Below are positions 25,892 to 35,033 of a DNA stretch of 64,000 nucleotides, in pieces. Within the stretch, counting starts at the first letter, position 1. Every line of letters begins with the position of its first letter. Source of the stretch: Agrobacterium vitis (GTDB lineage Bacteria > Pseudomonadota > Alphaproteobacteria > Rhizobiales > Rhizobiaceae); contig NZ_JACXXJ020000005.1 in assembly GCF_014926405.1 (NCBI RefSeq), forward strand, positions 1,679,001 to 1,743,000, given 5' to 3'. A model generated the notes under the pieces. The model worked only from the letters and a program-made list of their open reading frames with translations, was not told the origin of the DNA and made no database searches. A program made the translations under genes and the position numbers.

Positions 25892-26365
25892 ATGGCGGAA
25901 TTGTCGATTGGGGACATGGCTCCGGATTTCACGCTACCGCGCGATGGCGGTGGCACGGTGAGCCTCTCTTCCTTCAAGGGCAAGCAGGTGGTTGTCTATT
26001 TTTATCCCAAGGACGATACCAGCGGCTGCACCGTAGAAGCCACGTCTTTCACATCCCTGACACCAGAATTCGAGAATTCCGGTGCTGTTATCATCGGCAT
26101 TTCCCCTGATACGGTGAAAAGCCATGATAAATTCGTCGCCAAACACGGACTTGCCGTCATGCTCGGCTCGGACGAGGAGAAGACCACGCTGGAAGCCTAC
26201 GGCGTGTGGAAGGAAAAAAGCATGTATGGCAAGACCTATATGGGGGTCGAGCGCAGCACCTTCCTGATCGATGCCGACGGCCGGATCGCAGGCGTCTGGC
26301 GCAAGGTGAAAGTCCCAGGTCATGCTGAGGCGGTGCTGCAAGCCGTAAAAGACAAAGCAGCGTAG
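25892..26365 (+). CDS. bcp: BCP/PrxQ-type peroxiredoxin, single-cysteine form
   Basis: A 157-residue thiol peroxidase of the BCP (PrxQ) family that reduces hydrogen peroxide and organic peroxides in the cytoplasm. The peroxidatic motif PxxxTxxC is intact (Pro39, Thr43, Cys46). The usual second cysteine five residues on is Thr51, and Cys46 is the only cysteine in the protein, so this is a 1-Cys enzyme that must be recycled by an external thiol. The start follows AGAAAGG. It is divergent from the AsmA-like gene. Confidence 0.93.
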   Translation: MAELSIGDMAPDFTLPRDGGGTVSLSSFKGKQVVVYFYPKDDTSGCTVEATSFTSLTPEFENSGAVIIGISPDTVKSHDKFVAKHGLAVMLGSDEEKTTLEAYGVWKEKSMYGKTYMGVERSTFLIDADGRIAGVWRKVKVPGHAEAVLQAVKDKAA

Positions 26366-26415
26366 CTGGAATATTTCGCCCGAAATCGATAGAGATTTCA
26401 GAAATTATGCAATAA

Positions 26416-27249
26416 ATGCCAAGCATGTCTCATAGCATGATAAAATCCCTGAGAGCGGGTGCGACGATGGCAATCGCCGCAACCGACCTTGATGAAAAAA
26501 CTGGTCTTGCGCAGGAAACCGCCCGCCGCTGGCATGGCCGGACCCTATCGCTGCGCTCGCCGCTCGATCCGCCGCTGCCGGATCGTCCCGGGCGTCCCGC
26601 CAATCCAGTTCTGGTGCCGCCGAAAGCCACGGAAAAACGGTCGCTGCACACGCTGAAGGGCCGGATCGCCATGCTGCATTCACTGGCCCATATCGAGTTG
26701 AATGCCGTGGATCTCGCGCTGGATATTGTTGCCCGCTTTGCCAGCGAACCGGTGCCACATTCGTTTTTCGACGGCTGGATGCAGGTGGCCTTTGAAGAAG
26801 CCAAGCATTTCGGTCTGGTGCGCGACCGGCTCCGGGCGCTCGGGGCCGATTACGGCGACATGCCAGCCCATGACGGCCTTTGGCAGGCCGCCCATAGCAC
26901 CCGCACCGACCTGACAGCCCGGCTTGCTGTCGTGCCGCTCATTCTTGAGGCGCGCGGCCTGGACGTAACCCCGTCCCTTCAGGAAAAGATGCGCGAGACC
27001 GGCGATATCGAAAGTGCCGAGGTATTGAAGATCATCTATGACGACGAAAAAGGCCATGTCGCCGTCGGCGCCAAATGGTTTCGCTTTCTCTGTTCCCGTG
27101 AAAAGCGTGACCCAGCCAAAACCTTCCAGCAATTGGTTCGCGCCAACTTCCGTGGAACGTTGAAAGCACCGTTCAACGACATTGCTAGGGCCGAAGCCGG
27201 GCTGACACCTTCCTTTTACCGGGTGCTCTCCTCTATCAGCCACGCTTGA
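26416..27249 (+). CDS. DUF455 ferritin-like protein
   Basis: A ~277-residue protein with the DUF455 ferritin-like fold. Metal-ligand-type segments appear in order as in di-iron carboxylate proteins: HIELNAVDLALD, FEEAKHF, EARGLD and DDEKGHVAVG. No enzymatic role is firmly known for the family; relation to the MiaE type of tRNA hydroxylase has been suggested. The start is uncertain: ATGs at 26416, 26437 and 26467 are all in frame and none has a strong ribosome site. It lies 50 nt after bcp, so co-transcription is possible. Confidence 0.78.
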   Translation: MPSMSHSMIKSLRAGATMAIAATDLDEKTGLAQETARRWHGRTLSLRSPLDPPLPDRPGRPANPVLVPPKATEKRSLHTLKGRIAMLHSLAHIELNAVDLALDIVARFASEPVPHSFFDGWMQVAFEEAKHFGLVRDRLRALGADYGDMPAHDGLWQAAHSTRTDLTARLAVVPLILEARGLDVTPSLQEKMRETGDIESAEVLKIIYDDEKGHVAVGAKWFRFLCSREKRDPAKTFQQLVRANFRGTLKAPFNDIARAEAGLTPSFYRVLSSISHA

Positions 27250-27367
27250 AACATATCGGCGGCAGGCAACATTTTGTTAACCTTAACAGGATGTAATCAC
27301 CTCGACAGAATCGGGTCTGCAATCCGGGTCAAACGTTAGAGTTTGGCCACGCGCAACGGCTGTAACG

Positions 27368-28687
27368 ATGCACGAGGTCGGCATGATGAAGACACGCAGC
27401 CGCAACGGCTTCAGCAAGCGTCAGCGCCAACAGCATGTCCTTATCCTCGCGTCCGGCGAAACCATTCGCCATATGACACTGCGCCCGTGGATGGCAGGAG
27501 CCGGTCTTTGCCTGGTGGTGGCCGGTGTGGTCGGCTATCTCGGCGCGACCTCTTATCTCATCATGCGCGATAATCTTATCGGAGCCTCCATGGCCCGCCA
27601 GGCGCATTTGCAGCACGATTACGAAGACCGGATCTCCGCCTTGCGTGCCCAGGTCGACCGCGTCACCTCCCGACAATTGCTGGACCAGCAGGTGGTGGAA
27701 GAAAAACTTCAAACCCTGCTCGAAAAGCAGATGGCGCTTTCTGCCCGTTCCGGCAAGCTTGGATCGCTTCTGGACCGCGCCGAAGAATCCGGCCTGACAC
27801 CCAATGAGCCTTTGGCCCCAGTGGCACCAGATAAATCCGCGTCTGTGGCCCCTGCGGCAGCCCCAGCGGGAAAGAGCAATGCACTGGCCGCTCTTAATCG
27901 GATGCTCCATACCGGACCCGCAGACACACAGGAAAGCGATGGCCCGGCACTGGGCTTTATGCCTGCCCATGAAAGCGGCGCCGACCGGGCGGACCGAGTT
28001 TTTCGCAACGTGACGCTGTCGCTGAAATCCATCGAACAAAAGCAGAAATCAAGCATCCATGCGCTGACTGCCGAGGCGAGCGACAAGGCCAACACCATCG
28101 AGCAGGTCTTGACCGACAATGGCATCTGGATCGACACGCCTGATGCTGGCAAGGACGGAATGGGTGGCCCCCTGGTCGATGCCGACCCCAAGCTCGGGTT
28201 CGATACCAGTCTCGACGGGTTAGACAGCGCCCTCAATCGCCTGGATGCCGCCCGCGAGACGGCAAAGGACATGCCTTTTTCCAACCCTGCCGCCACCCGC
28301 GAAATCACCAGCCCCTTCGGCAACCGCCCTGACCCGCTGCTTGGACGGCTGGCCATGCATACCGGCATAGATTTCCGCGCAACAAATGGTTCTCCCGTCA
28401 AAAGTGCCGGTGCTGGAACCGTCATTACCGCCGGACCGACGGGCGGCTATGGAAATATGGTGGAAATCGACCATGGCCAGGGACTGTCCACCCGTTACGG
28501 CCATATGTCGAAAATCCTCGTTCGTCCGGGCGAAAAGATCGAGGTTGGTCAGTTGATCGGCCTTTCCGGATCGACCGGGCGCTCCACCGGGCCACACCTG
28601 CATTATGAAATTCGCAAGAACGGCAACCCGATCAATCCGATGAGCTTTCTGGCATCCGGAATGACATTAAAGCCCTTTATTCAGTAG
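27368..28687 (+). CDS. M23 family metallopeptidase, membrane-anchored
   Basis: A ~439-residue peptidoglycan endopeptidase. It has one membrane segment at ~43-65, a predicted coiled-coil stretch (~75-140), a variable linker and a C-terminal LytM/M23 domain. The zinc ligands are all present (HTGID, His331 and Asp335; HLHYEI, His410 and His412), so it should be active, unlike EnvC-type homologues. Rhizobiales use enzymes like this in unipolar growth (RgsM in S. meliloti is a comparable M23 protein; orthology not tested). Start could be 27368, 27383 or 27386. Confidence 0.85.
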   Translation: MHEVGMMKTRSRNGFSKRQRQQHVLILASGETIRHMTLRPWMAGAGLCLVVAGVVGYLGATSYLIMRDNLIGASMARQAHLQHDYEDRISALRAQVDRVTSRQLLDQQVVEEKLQTLLEKQMALSARSGKLGSLLDRAEESGLTPNEPLAPVAPDKSASVAPAAAPAGKSNALAALNRMLHTGPADTQESDGPALGFMPAHESGADRADRVFRNVTLSLKSIEQKQKSSIHALTAEASDKANTIEQVLTDNGIWIDTPDAGKDGMGGPLVDADPKLGFDTSLDGLDSALNRLDAARETAKDMPFSNPAATREITSPFGNRPDPLLGRLAMHTGIDFRATNGSPVKSAGAGTVITAGPTGGYGNMVEIDHGQGLSTRYGHMSKILVRPGEKIEVGQLIGLSGSTGRSTGPHLHYEIRKNGNPINPMSFLASGMTLKPFIQ

Positions 28688-28857
28688 TAGGCGCCTCAAA
28701 TCGGGAGGAATCGCGCGATTGGAGATGAGATTGGCGGCACTTACCAAGGCAACCCGTTATTCATAAATGTCTGTTACTGAATATCTGCAGATACGAGGAT
28801 ATGTCAGGGGACCTGAGTTGCAACAAAGCAGCTCAACAGACAAAGCGGAACGGTACT

Positions 28858-29082
28858 ATGTGGCTTGAACTGCATGACGGCGACGGGTTTCCCTTCTTCG
28901 TGAATATGAACAATGTCGTTGATTTTCGTTGGTATGAACGAGAAAAATATACCAGCTTGCTGACCACGGCGCCTGTGGCGGAAAAACTGCATATGCTTTA
29001 CGTGCGAGAAAGCGCGACCCAGATCATGCAGATGATCCGCCAGGAGCAAAACCGGCAGGCTGGCAGAGCGGGTGGCGCCTAA
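28858..29082 (+). CDS. Small conserved-looking protein of unknown function
   Basis: A 74-residue protein beginning MWLELHDGDGFPFFVNMNNV and containing TAPVAEKLHMLYVRE. The order of a short polar start, a VNMNNVV strand and a helical tail is loosely like the FlbD-type fold, but I cannot claim homology. A longer frame from 28801 adds 19 residues that look untranslated. It stands alone between the M23 gene and a repeat. Confidence 0.5.
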   Translation: MWLELHDGDGFPFFVNMNNVVDFRWYEREKYTSLLTTAPVAEKLHMLYVRESATQIMQMIRQEQNRQAGRAGGA

Positions 29083-29124
29083 AGCATCGGCGGCGAAAGG
29101 CGAACCGGTTTTCTGAACGATGCT
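29083..29124. repeat. Rhizobial intergenic repeat, copy 2
   Basis: Outer arms AGCATCG / CGATGCT enclose the core AACCGGTTTTC (29103-29113), identical to the core at 7370-7380. The unit starts on the stop codon of the small gene at its left (28858-29082). The AGCATCG...CGATGCT frame is typical of the short palindromic repeats found many times in Rhizobiaceae chromosomes. Confidence 0.7.
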
Positions 29125-29201
29125 CTAAACACAGCAAAGATTGATCCAACACCTTTCGCCCAGCGTAATGGTATAGGTTACTCCTGCCTTAGCGAGCTGC
29201 C

Positions 29202-30653
29202 ATGCCAAATGCCCACCCTAGTCCAACCATCCTGTGGTTCCGCAAGGATCTGCGTCTCGATGACAACAGGGCGCTTCTGACAGCATTGCAGACCTCTGGC
29301 CCGGTCATCCCTCTCTACATTCGCGAGCCTGAGGAAATGGGTACCGGCCCGCTCGGCCCGGCACAGGCATGGTGGCTGCATCACTCCCTCGTCAGCCTCG
29401 ACCAGTCACTTCAATCCTACGGCAGCCGATTGGTTCTTCGCAACGGCCCACCGGGCCAGGTCCTGTGCCATCTGATCAAGGAAACCGGCGCCAAAGCCGT
29501 CCACTGGAATCGCCGTTACGATCCGTCCGGCATGGCCATCGATGCGGAGCTGAAAGCCGCTCTGCGCAGCGACGGGCTTGAAGCCACCAGCCATGCCGGC
29601 TTCCTGCTGCATGAACCGTCGAAGGTGAAAACCGGGAGCGGCGGGCCTTTCCGTGTCTACACACCCTTCTGGCGAGCTCTTGAAAAGCAAGGCGATCCAC
29701 CGCCGCCCGTCGAGAGACCCAGGACCTTGCACAACCCTGCCCATTGGCCGGATAGCGACCGGTTGGAAGACTGGCAACTGCTGCCGACCAAGCCGGATTG
29801 GGCAAAGGAGTTTTCGGAAATCTGGACTCCGGGAGAGCCCGGCGCTCAGGACAAACTGAGCCAGTTTATCGATCATGGCCTCAAGGGTTACCGCACGCAG
29901 CGGGATTTCCCAGCCCTGCCCCATACATCTGGCCTGTCGCCGCATCTGGCGCTGGGTGAAATTTCTCCGGCGCGTATCTGGCATGCAACCATCGGCCTTG
30001 GCGATGATGTGTCCACCGACGACTATGTGCATTTTCGAAAAGAGCTGGTCTGGCGGGAATTTTCCTACCATCTGCTGTTTCACTTTACCGATCTGGCCAG
30101 CCAGAACTGGAACGACCGTTTCAATGACTTCCCCTGGAAGAAGAACGCGGCATTTCTATCTGCCTGGCAGCGGGGCCAGACTGGCTATCCGATCGTCGAT
30201 GCAGGCATGCGCCAGCTCTGGCGGCACGGTATCATGCACAATCGTGTACGAATGATTGTCGCCTCCTTCCTGATCAAGGATCTGATGATCGACTGGCGGG
30301 AGGGAGAAGCCTGGTTTCGCCACACACTGGTCGATGCCGATCCGGCTTCCAACGCCGCCAGCTGGCAATGGGTGGCTGGCTCCGGCGCCGATGCCTCACC
30401 GTTTTTCCGGATTTTCAACCCGGTCACCCAGAGTGAGAAATTCGATCCGAACGGCGACTATATCCGCCAATTCGTGCCAGAGCTGGCAAAATTGCCCAAC
30501 AGCCTGATCCATCGTCCGTTCGAAGCCCCCGCACCCCTGCTGGAAAAGGCGGGGATTACGCTTGGCAAAACCTATCCGGTGCCACTGGTGGATCACAAAA
30601 GAGCCAGAGCCGTGGCGCTTGAGGCTTATAAATCAACCGGCTCGCCGGACTGA
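29202..30653 (+). CDS. phrB: Deoxyribodipyrimidine photolyase
   Basis: A 483-residue class I CPD photolyase that splits UV-made pyrimidine dimers using blue light. Residues ~8-135 are the antenna domain (ILWFRKDLRLDDNRAL). The FAD domain carries ELVWREFSYHLLFHFTDL, TGYPIVDAGMRQLWRHGIMH and NAASWQWVAGSGADASPFFR, which holds the substrate and electron-chain tryptophans. Length matches bacterial PhrB. It is followed 144 nt later by cysK. The antenna chromophore cannot be told from sequence. Confidence 0.95.
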   Translation: MPNAHPSPTILWFRKDLRLDDNRALLTALQTSGPVIPLYIREPEEMGTGPLGPAQAWWLHHSLVSLDQSLQSYGSRLVLRNGPPGQVLCHLIKETGAKAVHWNRRYDPSGMAIDAELKAALRSDGLEATSHAGFLLHEPSKVKTGSGGPFRVYTPFWRALEKQGDPPPPVERPRTLHNPAHWPDSDRLEDWQLLPTKPDWAKEFSEIWTPGEPGAQDKLSQFIDHGLKGYRTQRDFPALPHTSGLSPHLALGEISPARIWHATIGLGDDVSTDDYVHFRKELVWREFSYHLLFHFTDLASQNWNDRFNDFPWKKNAAFLSAWQRGQTGYPIVDAGMRQLWRHGIMHNRVRMIVASFLIKDLMIDWREGEAWFRHTLVDADPASNAASWQWVAGSGADASPFFRIFNPVTQSEKFDPNGDYIRQFVPELAKLPNSLIHRPFEAPAPLLEKAGITLGKTYPVPLVDHKRARAVALEAYKSTGSPD

Positions 30654-30762
30654 ATAACAGGTGCACGGACGCTTTCCCCACATACTGAGGCAAGGTTTTC
30701 CGGGTTGATGCCACAGCAAGAAATTGCATTTCTTGTCATGCAGGGCTTGTAGACCGAAAACA

Positions 30763-30792
30763 CACTTTCTATTGTTCGGGAAACAGAAAGTG
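30763..30792 (+). promoter_or_regulatory. Inverted repeat in the cysK leader
   Basis: CACTTTCT-N14-AGAAAGTG ends 5 nt before the cysK ATG, so it covers the ribosome-binding region. It could be an operator or a small RNA hairpin that hides the start. Confidence 0.4.
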
Positions 30793-30797
30793 CGCTC

Positions 30798-31835
30798 ATG
30801 GCATTCCACCCCTCCGTTCTAGACGCCATCGGCAACACGCCGCTGATCCGGCTGAAAGCCGCTTCGCAGGCAACCGGCTGCACCATTTTGGGCAAGGCCG
30901 AGTTTCTCAATCCCGGCCAGTCCGTCAAGGACCGTGCCGCGCTCTACATTATCCGCGATGCCGAACGGCGCGGATTGCTGCGGCCTGGCGGCGTGATCGT
31001 CGAGGGTACGGCCGGTAATACCGGTATCGGCCTGACCCTGGTCGCCAAGGCGCTTGGCTACCGCACCGTGATCGTCATTCCGGAAACCCAGAGCCAGGAA
31101 AAGAAGGACGCGCTGCGGCTGCTTGGCGCCGAACTGGTCGAGGTTCCCGCTGTTCCCTACAAGAACCCGAATAACTATGTGAAGCTTTCCGGGCGACTTG
31201 CGGCCCAACTGGCGAAAACCGAACCGAACGGCGCGATCTGGGCCAATCAGTTTGACAATACCGCCAATCGCGACGCTCATATCGAGACAACGGCCCGGGA
31301 GATTTTCGAGGACACAGGCGGTGCTGTCGATGGATTCATCTGCGCCGTTGGCTCCGGTGGCACGCTGGCTGGCACGGGGATCGGACTTCGAAACCTGAAG
31401 CCCGGCGTCAAGATCGGTCTTGCCGATCCCGAAGGAGCCGCGCTCTATGAATTCTATCGGAATGGCGAGTTAAAATCCTCTGGCTCCTCAATCAGCGAGG
31501 GCATAGGCCAGGGCCGGATTACCGCCAATCTGGAAGGATTTACGCCTGATTTCTCTTACCTCATCCCCGACAGCGAAGCGCTGCCGATCATTTTCGATCT
31601 GGTCGAACAGGAAGGCCTCTGCCTTGGCGGCTCTTCCGGCATCAACATTGCCGGTGCCATCCGGCTGGCGCGTGAGCTTGGGCCGGGTCATACCATCGTG
31701 ACCATCCTGTGCGACTATGGCAATCGCTACCAGTCGAAGCTCTATAATCCGGCCTTCCTCAAGGAAAAGGGCCTGCCGCAGCCGACATGGCTGGGCGGCA
31801 AACCTGACATTTCCATTCCCTTCGAACCTGTCTGA
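30798..31835 (+). CDS. cysK: Cysteine synthase A
   Basis: A 345-residue PLP enzyme that makes cysteine from O-acetylserine and sulfide. Key parts are the PLP lysine in GQSVKDRAA (Lys44), the substrate loop GTAGNTG, the phosphate-binding SGGTLAG and GLCLGGSSG. It is ~25 residues longer than E. coli CysK. The AlaX-like gene begins 5 nt after its stop and the sulfurtransferase fusion follows, giving an apparent sulfur-related operon of three genes. Confidence 0.92.
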   Translation: MAFHPSVLDAIGNTPLIRLKAASQATGCTILGKAEFLNPGQSVKDRAALYIIRDAERRGLLRPGGVIVEGTAGNTGIGLTLVAKALGYRTVIVIPETQSQEKKDALRLLGAELVEVPAVPYKNPNNYVKLSGRLAAQLAKTEPNGAIWANQFDNTANRDAHIETTAREIFEDTGGAVDGFICAVGSGGTLAGTGIGLRNLKPGVKIGLADPEGAALYEFYRNGELKSSGSSISEGIGQGRITANLEGFTPDFSYLIPDSEALPIIFDLVEQEGLCLGGSSGINIAGAIRLARELGPGHTIVTILCDYGNRYQSKLYNPAFLKEKGLPQPTWLGGKPDISIPFEPV

Positions 31836-31840
31836 GCCCC

Positions 31841-32578
31841 ATGCCAACATTGCCTCTGTTTCGTGACGACTTTTACCTTTCGACGGCAGAGGCGGTGGTG
31901 ACAGCCGTGCATGAAGACGGCTCAATCGAGCTTGACCAGACCTGCTTTTACGCCACATCCGGCGGCCAGCCAGGCGATACCGGTTTTCTTGAACGGGCCG
32001 ATGGCTCGACCATCCAGCTTGAGGCAACGCGCCACGGGGCAGACAAGAGCATCATTCTGCACCAGCCGCTGGAGGGCCAGCCAAGTCCTGACCTTGGCGA
32101 AAAACTGGTCCTGCATGTTGACTGGCCACGCCGCTACAAACTGATGCGGATGCATACCGCCTGCCATCTGCTGTCGGTGGTCTGCCCGTTTCCCATTACC
32201 GGTGCCGCCGTCGGCGAGGATGAAAGCCGGGTGGATTTCGACATGAGCGAAGCCATCGACCGCGAAACGGTGACCGCCGATCTGATGCGGCTGGTGGAGG
32301 AAAACCATCCGATCTACCTGGAATGGATCACCGACGCGCAACTGGCAGCCAATCCGGATATCGTCAAATCCAAGAATGTGCGCCCACCGATGGGTTTGGG
32401 TCGCGTTAGCCTTGTTTGCATCGGAGAGAATTCATCCGTTGACAGCCAGCCCTGCGGCGGCACACATGTTTCCGAGACCCAGGAGGTCGGCGCGATTCAC
32501 ATCGCCAAGATCGAGAAAAAGGGCAAGGAGAACCGGCGCTTCCGTATTCGCTTCGGCACGCTGGAACCCTCTGCCTGA
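31841..32578 (+). CDS. AlaX-type alanyl-tRNA editing protein
   Basis: A 245-residue stand-alone editing protein related to the second half of alanyl-tRNA synthetase. It probably removes serine or glycine wrongly attached to tRNA-Ala. The opening FYATSGGQPGDTG and the zinc sites HTACH (His105, His109) and CGGTH (Cys205, His209) are intact, so it should be active. It is placed 5 nt after cysK and 17 nt before the sulfurtransferase, so it is part of the same transcript. Confidence 0.9.
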   Translation: MPTLPLFRDDFYLSTAEAVVTAVHEDGSIELDQTCFYATSGGQPGDTGFLERADGSTIQLEATRHGADKSIILHQPLEGQPSPDLGEKLVLHVDWPRRYKLMRMHTACHLLSVVCPFPITGAAVGEDESRVDFDMSEAIDRETVTADLMRLVEENHPIYLEWITDAQLAANPDIVKSKNVRPPMGLGRVSLVCIGENSSVDSQPCGGTHVSETQEVGAIHIAKIEKKGKENRRFRIRFGTLEPSA

Positions 32579-32595
32579 CAAGCATGGAGAAAAGC

Positions 32596-34029
32596 ATGTC
32601 TGCGGAGAAAAGCCGTTTCGTCGTATCGGCCGAGTGGGTACAGAAGCAATTGGGCGCACCTCAATTCAAGGTCGTCGATGCATCCTGGTATTTGCCGGCC
32701 CATAACCGCAATGGCGCGGAAGAATACGCTGCTGGTCACATTCCCGGCGCAGTGTTTTTCGATCAGGACCAGATCGCCGACCGCTCCACCAGCCTGCCCC
32801 ACACCGTACCCTCCCCGGAATCCTTTGCCGAAGCAGTTGGCAAGCTTGGCATTTCAGACACCGACACGATTGTCGTATATGATGGCCCCGGCCTGTTTTC
32901 CGCGCCGCGTGTCTGGTGGATGTTCCGGGTGATGGGCGCCCCGAATGTGTTTCTTCTGGATGGCGGATTGGACGGTTGGAAACAGGAAGGACGGCCGCTT
33001 GAGACCGACTTGCCTGAACCGGCACCTGCGACCTTTACCACCAATTTCAAGGACAGCCTGATCACTCCGTTCCAGGATATGCAGAGCATTGTCGAGAGCG
33101 GCAGTCGCCAGATCGCCGATGCCCGCCCTGCCGGACGCTTCACGGGCGAAGAACAGGAGCCACGAGCGGGAATGCGCTCGGGCCATATGCCTAGCGCTCG
33201 CTCAGTACCTGCCTCCATCCTTGGCGAAAATGGCCGGTTGAAAGACCTCTCGACATTGCGAGAGATTTTTACCGATGCAGGCATCGATCTGACCCGCCCC
33301 GTTGTTACCAGCTGCGGCTCAGGCGTTACGGCTGCGGTGGTCACCCTGGCGCTGCAATCGCTTGGCCATCACGACAATACGCTCTATGACGGCTCCTGGT
33401 CAGAATGGGGCTCTCGCAAGGATACTCCGGTGGTAACCGGACCAGCAGATGCGATTGAAGGCGAGTTACCCACGCTTCTAACCGCCCATGTTACCAAGCT
33501 GGAAATGACCGCGCCCCCGAAATCCAGCTTGCCAGTGCCGATCAATATCCAGACGGCAATCATCCGCGCCACTGAAATGCCCCTACCCTATTACCGCTTC
33601 CTCTATCGGCAGGTCGGCTCCCGCTGGCACTGGTACAAGCGCCTGCAGATGAGCGATGCCGAGCTGAAGGCGACCATCCATAGCCCGGATGTGTCAATCT
33701 GTGTGCTTTACGTCAATGGCGCCCCAGCGGGCTTCTTTGAGCTGACCCAGCAACAGGACAATACCGTCGAGCTGTCCTATTTCGGCCTGTTCGAACATGC
33801 ACTGGGACTTGGAATCGGCAAATGGTTCCTGCTTCAGGCCCTCTATGCCGCCTGGTCGACTGCACCAACCAAAATCTCGGTGATGACAAATACCCTCGAC
33901 CATCCCCGCGCCCTGCAACTCTACCAGCAATTCGGCTTTTCACCGGTTGAAACGTGGAACGAGTTGGTGGAACCACCCTCGGAATCCAGTTTGCTGGACA
34001 TTTTGAAGCGGGATTACAACATTCATTGA
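32596..34029 (+). CDS. sseA: 3-mercaptopyruvate sulfurtransferase fused to GNAT acetyltransferase
   Basis: A 477-residue two-part protein. Residues 1-~285 are a tandem rhodanese of the mercaptopyruvate sulfurtransferase type, with the catalytic loop CGSGVTA (Cys240) and the helper segment GHIPGAVFFDQD. Residues ~315-460 are a GNAT acetyltransferase with acetyl-CoA loop LGLGIGKWFL (404-413) and an RALQLYQQFGFSPVE end. The first half moves sulfur from mercaptopyruvate to an acceptor; the acetyl target is unknown. The start follows GGAG; the ATG four codons upstream overlaps that site. SseA is normally ~285 residues, so the fusion is unusual. An internal ATG (33505) could start a separate GNAT. 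Confidence 0.85.
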   Translation: MSAEKSRFVVSAEWVQKQLGAPQFKVVDASWYLPAHNRNGAEEYAAGHIPGAVFFDQDQIADRSTSLPHTVPSPESFAEAVGKLGISDTDTIVVYDGPGLFSAPRVWWMFRVMGAPNVFLLDGGLDGWKQEGRPLETDLPEPAPATFTTNFKDSLITPFQDMQSIVESGSRQIADARPAGRFTGEEQEPRAGMRSGHMPSARSVPASILGENGRLKDLSTLREIFTDAGIDLTRPVVTSCGSGVTAAVVTLALQSLGHHDNTLYDGSWSEWGSRKDTPVVTGPADAIEGELPTLLTAHVTKLEMTAPPKSSLPVPINIQTAIIRATEMPLPYYRFLYRQVGSRWHWYKRLQMSDAELKATIHSPDVSICVLYVNGAPAGFFELTQQQDNTVELSYFGLFEHALGLGIGKWFLLQALYAAWSTAPTKISVMTNTLDHPRALQLYQQFGFSPVETWNELVEPPSESSLLDILKRDYNIH

Positions 34030-34058
34030 TCGGCTGTGACGCCGGTCAATTCGTCTTC

Positions 34059-34093
34059 AAGCCTGTCAGGTTTAGATTGAACCCGACAGGCTT
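34059..34093 (+). terminator. Terminator-like hairpin after sseA
   Basis: AAGCCTGTC-A-GGTT pairs with AACC-C-GACAGGCTT (13 pairs, one mismatch) 30 nt after the stop, ending in TTTAT. Probable end of the cysK operon. Confidence 0.6.
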
Positions 34094-34240
34094 TATGCCG
34101 CTTCCGAAGACCGAAATACAAGGCTCGAAAAACGCATCGCGCTCTTGCTCCAGCCCTAACTTAAATGTGGAATACTTTCTGCTTCCAATATCTCTCGCGA
34201 AACCCAGGCAGGATTCTGCGAAAAGCGTGACGCATCCGGA

Positions 34241-34753
34241 TCAGATATCATTTGCGAATGCATTCAGCTCGTCTAAGCTGCTGAGCTGCACCAGCGGTTT
34301 GCCTTGGAGCTTAGCCTCCGCGCAAAGCTCTCGAATTGTCGGCATCCATCCCTGATCGACATCCCAAATCGTACGGAAAAGCTCTCGCGTGGGTGGCATA
34401 GCAGAAAAACCGCCTGGGGCATGTTCGAGTTTCCCAGCCATCCATGCCATCTGCCGTTCTGCCGCAAGCCAGAAATGCATCCATAACGCCATGTCGATGA
34501 GGATGATTTCCGTTGCTCGCTCAACGCGGGACGGGATCGAGTCCAGGCTGCCTAGCCCGTCGATCACCCAGGCATCTTCAGAAATAATTTTCTCATGCTT
34601 GAGTGCATAGACGTCAGGCGGGGTTAGAATCCAACCTTCTTGCCAAAGAAAGCGGTCGATTTCGACATGCGGTAAACCTCGCTTCTCGCCAAGCTTGCGA
34701 GCGAGAGTAGATTTTCCACCACCAGCATTACCGAGAATGACGATCCGCGACAT
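34241..34753 (-). CDS. Small P-loop nucleotide kinase-like protein
   Basis: A 170-residue P-loop protein with Walker A GNAGGGKS (8-15), then HVEIDRFLWQEGW and WVIDGLGS. This layout matches the group often annotated as DNA topology modulation protein (FlaR-like) or adenylate-kinase-related ATPase; neither role is proven. It stands alone on the minus strand. The 397 bp upstream (34754-35150) hold no gene I can support. Confidence 0.72.
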   Translation of the reverse strand: MSRIVILGNAGGGKSTLARKLGEKRGLPHVEIDRFLWQEGWILTPPDVYALKHEKIISEDAWVIDGLGSLDSIPSRVERATEIILIDMALWMHFWLAAERQMAWMAGKLEHAPGGFSAMPPTRELFRTIWDVDQGWMPTIRELCAEAKLQGKPLVQLSSLDELNAFANDI

Positions 34754-34998
34754 CGGCTATTGGCCTGAAATTTCCCAATTAAAACGACAGACTTGAACTG
34801 AATTTTCTAACGTTGCAAAACAAATGCCTCACAACAGGTGAGTGTGCAGAATGTTTCGCGAAGATATCTCCAGCAAGACAAACCGCCCGACACACGCACC
34901 GCAAGGCGACTCGGCACCAGTATCCACTTGGATGCCATATTTCGGTTAGGGGCTGACGTCCTTAATGGCTTATTTTTTTATAAAACCATAAAACGCAT

Positions 34999-35033
34999 AA
35001 TACGAAGAGTCATTAAAAATGACTCTTCGTATT
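34999..35033 (-). terminator. Strong hairpin downstream of the permease gene
   Basis: A perfect 16-bp stem (arms 34999-35014 and 35018-35033) with a 3-nt AAA loop, in a gene-free stretch, 118 nt past the stop of the minus-strand nucleoside permease. The minus-strand tail is T-rich but interrupted. Confidence 0.6.
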
